The notes beneath the pieces are model-generated. The model had not been told where the DNA came from. It saw only the letters and a list, made by a program, of their open reading frames with translations, and searched no databases. A stretch of 5,855 nucleotides of DNA from Pseudomonadota bacterium. GTDB lineage: Bacteria > Pseudomonadota > Alphaproteobacteria > Azospirillales > Azospirillaceae. The stretch spans positions 1 to 5,855 of the forward strand of contig JAEYOB010000524.1 in the NCBI GenBank assembly GCA_023412175.1. Direction: 5' to 3'. A program made the position numbers and the translations under genes. This document shows positions 4,776 through 5,855 of this stretch, one piece after another. Each line of letters starts with the position of its first letter. Positions within the stretch are counted from its first letter, which is position 1.

Positions 4776-5489
4776 ATGAGTGCCGAAACCGTCGCCGCCC
4801 GCCTGGACGAGGTGCGCCGCACCATCGCCGCCTCCAGCGCCGATTGCGGCCGTGACCCGGCCACGGCGACGCTGGTTGCCGTGTCCAAGACGCACGGGCC
4901 CGAGGCCATCGCCGAGGCCATCGCCGCCGGCCAGCGCGTGTTCGGCGAGAACCGCGTGCAGGAGGCCAAGGCCAAGTTCCCCGCCCTCAAGGCCGGGCAC
5001 CCGGACCTGGAACTGCACCTCATCGGCCCCCTGCAGACCAACAAGGTGAAGGACGCGGTGGCGCTGTTCGACGTGATCGAGACGGTGGACCGCCCGAAGC
5101 TGGCCGAGGCGCTGGCCGCCGAGATGGCGAAGACCGGCCGCCGTCCGCGCTGCCTGATCGAGGTGAACACCGGCGAGGAGCCGCAGAAGGCCGGCATCCT
5201 GCCGGCCGACCTGGATGCCTTCGTCGCCCGGTGCCGCGAGGAGTACGGGCTGCCGGTGACCGGGCTGATGTGCATCCCGCCGGTGGACGAGGAGCCGGCC
5301 ATGCACTTCGCCCTGCTGTCTGAAATGGCGCGGCGCAACGGGCTGGCCGAGGTCAGCATGGGGATGAGCGGCGACTATCCCACGGCGATCCGCTTCGGCG
5401 CCACCCATGTGCGCGTCGGCACCGCCATCTTCGGCGCCCGGCCCAGCTTCACGGCGCCCAGTTTTACGGGGCCGGGCTCTACGGAGTAG
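4776..5489 (+). CDS. yggS: YggS/PROSC-family pyridoxal phosphate homeostasis protein
   Basis: A 237-residue cytoplasmic protein of the YggS (PLPBP, PipY) family, which binds pyridoxal 5'-phosphate on a single alanine-racemase-type barrel domain and keeps free PLP and amino/keto-acid pools in balance; no catalytic activity is established for the family. Lys38 in VAVSKT is the Schiff-base lysine. Other family landmarks are FGENRVQE (56-63), HLIGPLQTNK (81-90), EVNTGEEPQKAG (129-140), GLMCIPP (163-169), SMGMSGDY (194-201) and RVGTAIFG (213-220), the Ser/Gly/Thr positions belonging to the phosphate-binding side. The ATG at 4776 has GGGAG at 4764-4768 (7-nt spacing) and gives the usual N-terminus; the open frame extends upstream to 4476 but without family sequence. 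The tail after FGAR (223-237) is an unusual Pro/Ser/Thr repeat. The last 11 bp overlap the convergent YkuD gene. Confidence 0.94.
   Translation: MSAETVAARLDEVRRTIAASSADCGRDPATATLVAVSKTHGPEAIAEAIAAGQRVFGENRVQEAKAKFPALKAGHPDLELHLIGPLQTNKVKDAVALFDVIETVDRPKLAEALAAEMAKTGRRPRCLIEVNTGEEPQKAGILPADLDAFVARCREEYGLPVTGLMCIPPVDEEPAMHFALLSEMARRNGLAEVSMGMSGDYPTAIRFGATHVRVGTAIFGARPSFTAPSFTGPGSTE
5442..5486 (+). repeat. Degenerate 15-nt repeat encoding the YggS C-terminal tail
   Basis: Three consecutive in-frame 15-nt units at 5442-5456, 5457-5471 and 5472-5486 encode PSFTA, PSFTG and PGSTE, directly followed by the stop codon. The first two units differ at only a few bases; the third is more diverged. They lie beyond the conserved end of the YggS fold (FGAR), so they look like a slippage-made extension of the tail. 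Confidence 0.65.
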
Positions 5490-5855
5490 GCGGCACCACG
5501 CGCAGCAGCGTGTCCGGCCCGCAGTCCCTCAGCAGGCGCAGCAGATCGGGCAGCGGCAGCGCGACGCAGCCGGCGGTGGGTTCCCAGTCCGGGCGGGCGA
5601 CGTGCAGGAACACCGCGCTGCCCAGACCCGGCACTACCGGGTCGTCGTTGTGGCCCAGCACCACGATCACATCGTAGACGCCGTCGTCGCGCCACAGTTC
5701 CTCGTGGCTGGCCGGGTAGGGCGTGGCGACCGGACGGTTGTAGGCGGGATCGGCCGGGTCGTCGCACCAGCCGTCGTTCCGCCCGATGGGGGCGGCGGGC
5801 AGCGCCGTCTCCGGCCGCTCCAGCCGGTCGGCGCGCCACAGCACGCGGCGCAGCG
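5479..5855 (-). CDS. YkuD-fold L,D-transpeptidase-like protein, 5' end cut by window edge
   Basis: A YkuD-domain protein; members use a catalytic Cys to form or edit L,D cross-links or attach proteins in peptidoglycan. The visible 124 residues contain GWCDDPADPAYNRPV, DVIVVLGHNDDPVVPGLGSA and the active-site segment FLHVARPDWEPTAGCVALPL. The likely catalytic Cys is at 5568-5566 and the conserved His at 5604-5602. The motif is TAGCVAL rather than the classical S/T-HGC, as in a short alphaproteobacterial subgroup I recall. The frame is open to the window edge: LRRV precedes LWRADRL, and relatives have an N-terminal beta-strand region before this point. The GTG at 5844 is therefore probably an internal Val codon and the true start lies outside. 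The stop TAG (5481-5479) overlaps the end of yggS, with no terminator visible between these convergent genes. Exact activity is not shown by the sequence. Confidence 0.86.
   Translation of the reverse strand, partial: LRRVLWRADRLERPETALPAAPIGRNDGWCDDPADPAYNRPVATPYPASHEELWRDDGVYDVIVVLGHNDDPVVPGLGSAVFLHVARPDWEPTAGCVALPLPDLLRLLRDCGPDTLLRVVPPTP

Noticed and set aside
5842..5844. GTG as the start of the YkuD gene
   Set aside because: The frame is open to the window edge, continues with residues (LRRV) fitting the family, and relatives are longer at the N-terminus. The apparent start is made by the window cut.

Overview
The window is GC-rich (coding regions strongly biased to G/C at the third codon position) and Gram-negative: it carries two outer-membrane porins with signal peptides and a terminal Phe, a lipoprotein, and a YkuD-fold peptidoglycan-type enzyme. 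The DUF3576 lipoprotein directly upstream of leuS, the porin type and the short YkuD protein together suggest an alphaproteobacterium, most likely Rhodospirillales and perhaps Azospirillum-like. This assignment rests on recalled family knowledge and gene order; no search was run.

Layout. (1) Positions 1-1094, minus strand: a DUF3576 lipoprotein gene followed after 57 nt by the start of leuS, which runs off the left edge. (2) 1095-1412: a 318-bp divergent intergenic region holding promoters and candidate operator sites. (3) 1413-4009, plus strand: two tandem paralogous porin genes, each closed by its own strong intrinsic terminator and separated by a 296-bp spacer with a very AT-rich promoter island. 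(4) 4010-4132: convergent spacer with the second terminator, a perfect 2 x 16 bp tandem repeat and a hairpin. (5) 4133-4678, minus strand: a small secreted protein of unknown function. (6) 4679-4775: short divergent promoter region containing a palindromic TGTATACA. (7) 4776-5489, plus strand: yggS-family PLP-binding protein. (8) 5479-5855, minus strand: YkuD-fold L,D-transpeptidase-like gene, convergent with and overlapping yggS by 11 bp, and cut at its 5' end by the window edge.

How the genes relate. The common theme is the cell envelope (two porins, a lipoprotein, a secreted protein, a YkuD enzyme) mixed with housekeeping genes (leuS, yggS). The two porins are a clear duplication: the barrel strands are conserved in register while the segment in the position of constriction loop 3 has diverged completely, so they probably differ in solute selectivity. 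Because each has its own terminator and spacer, they are likely transcribed separately. A 14-nt motif, TGCAACACTGTTCC, is shared by their upstream regions at almost the same distance from both start codons (interrupted by 6 nt in the first copy), which is the best regulatory lead here.

I see no mobile element, CRISPR array, tRNA, rRNA or defence system, and no evidence for a wholly new system. The points that merit follow-up are the porin pair with its shared upstream motif, the unknown secreted protein, and several small repeat structures.
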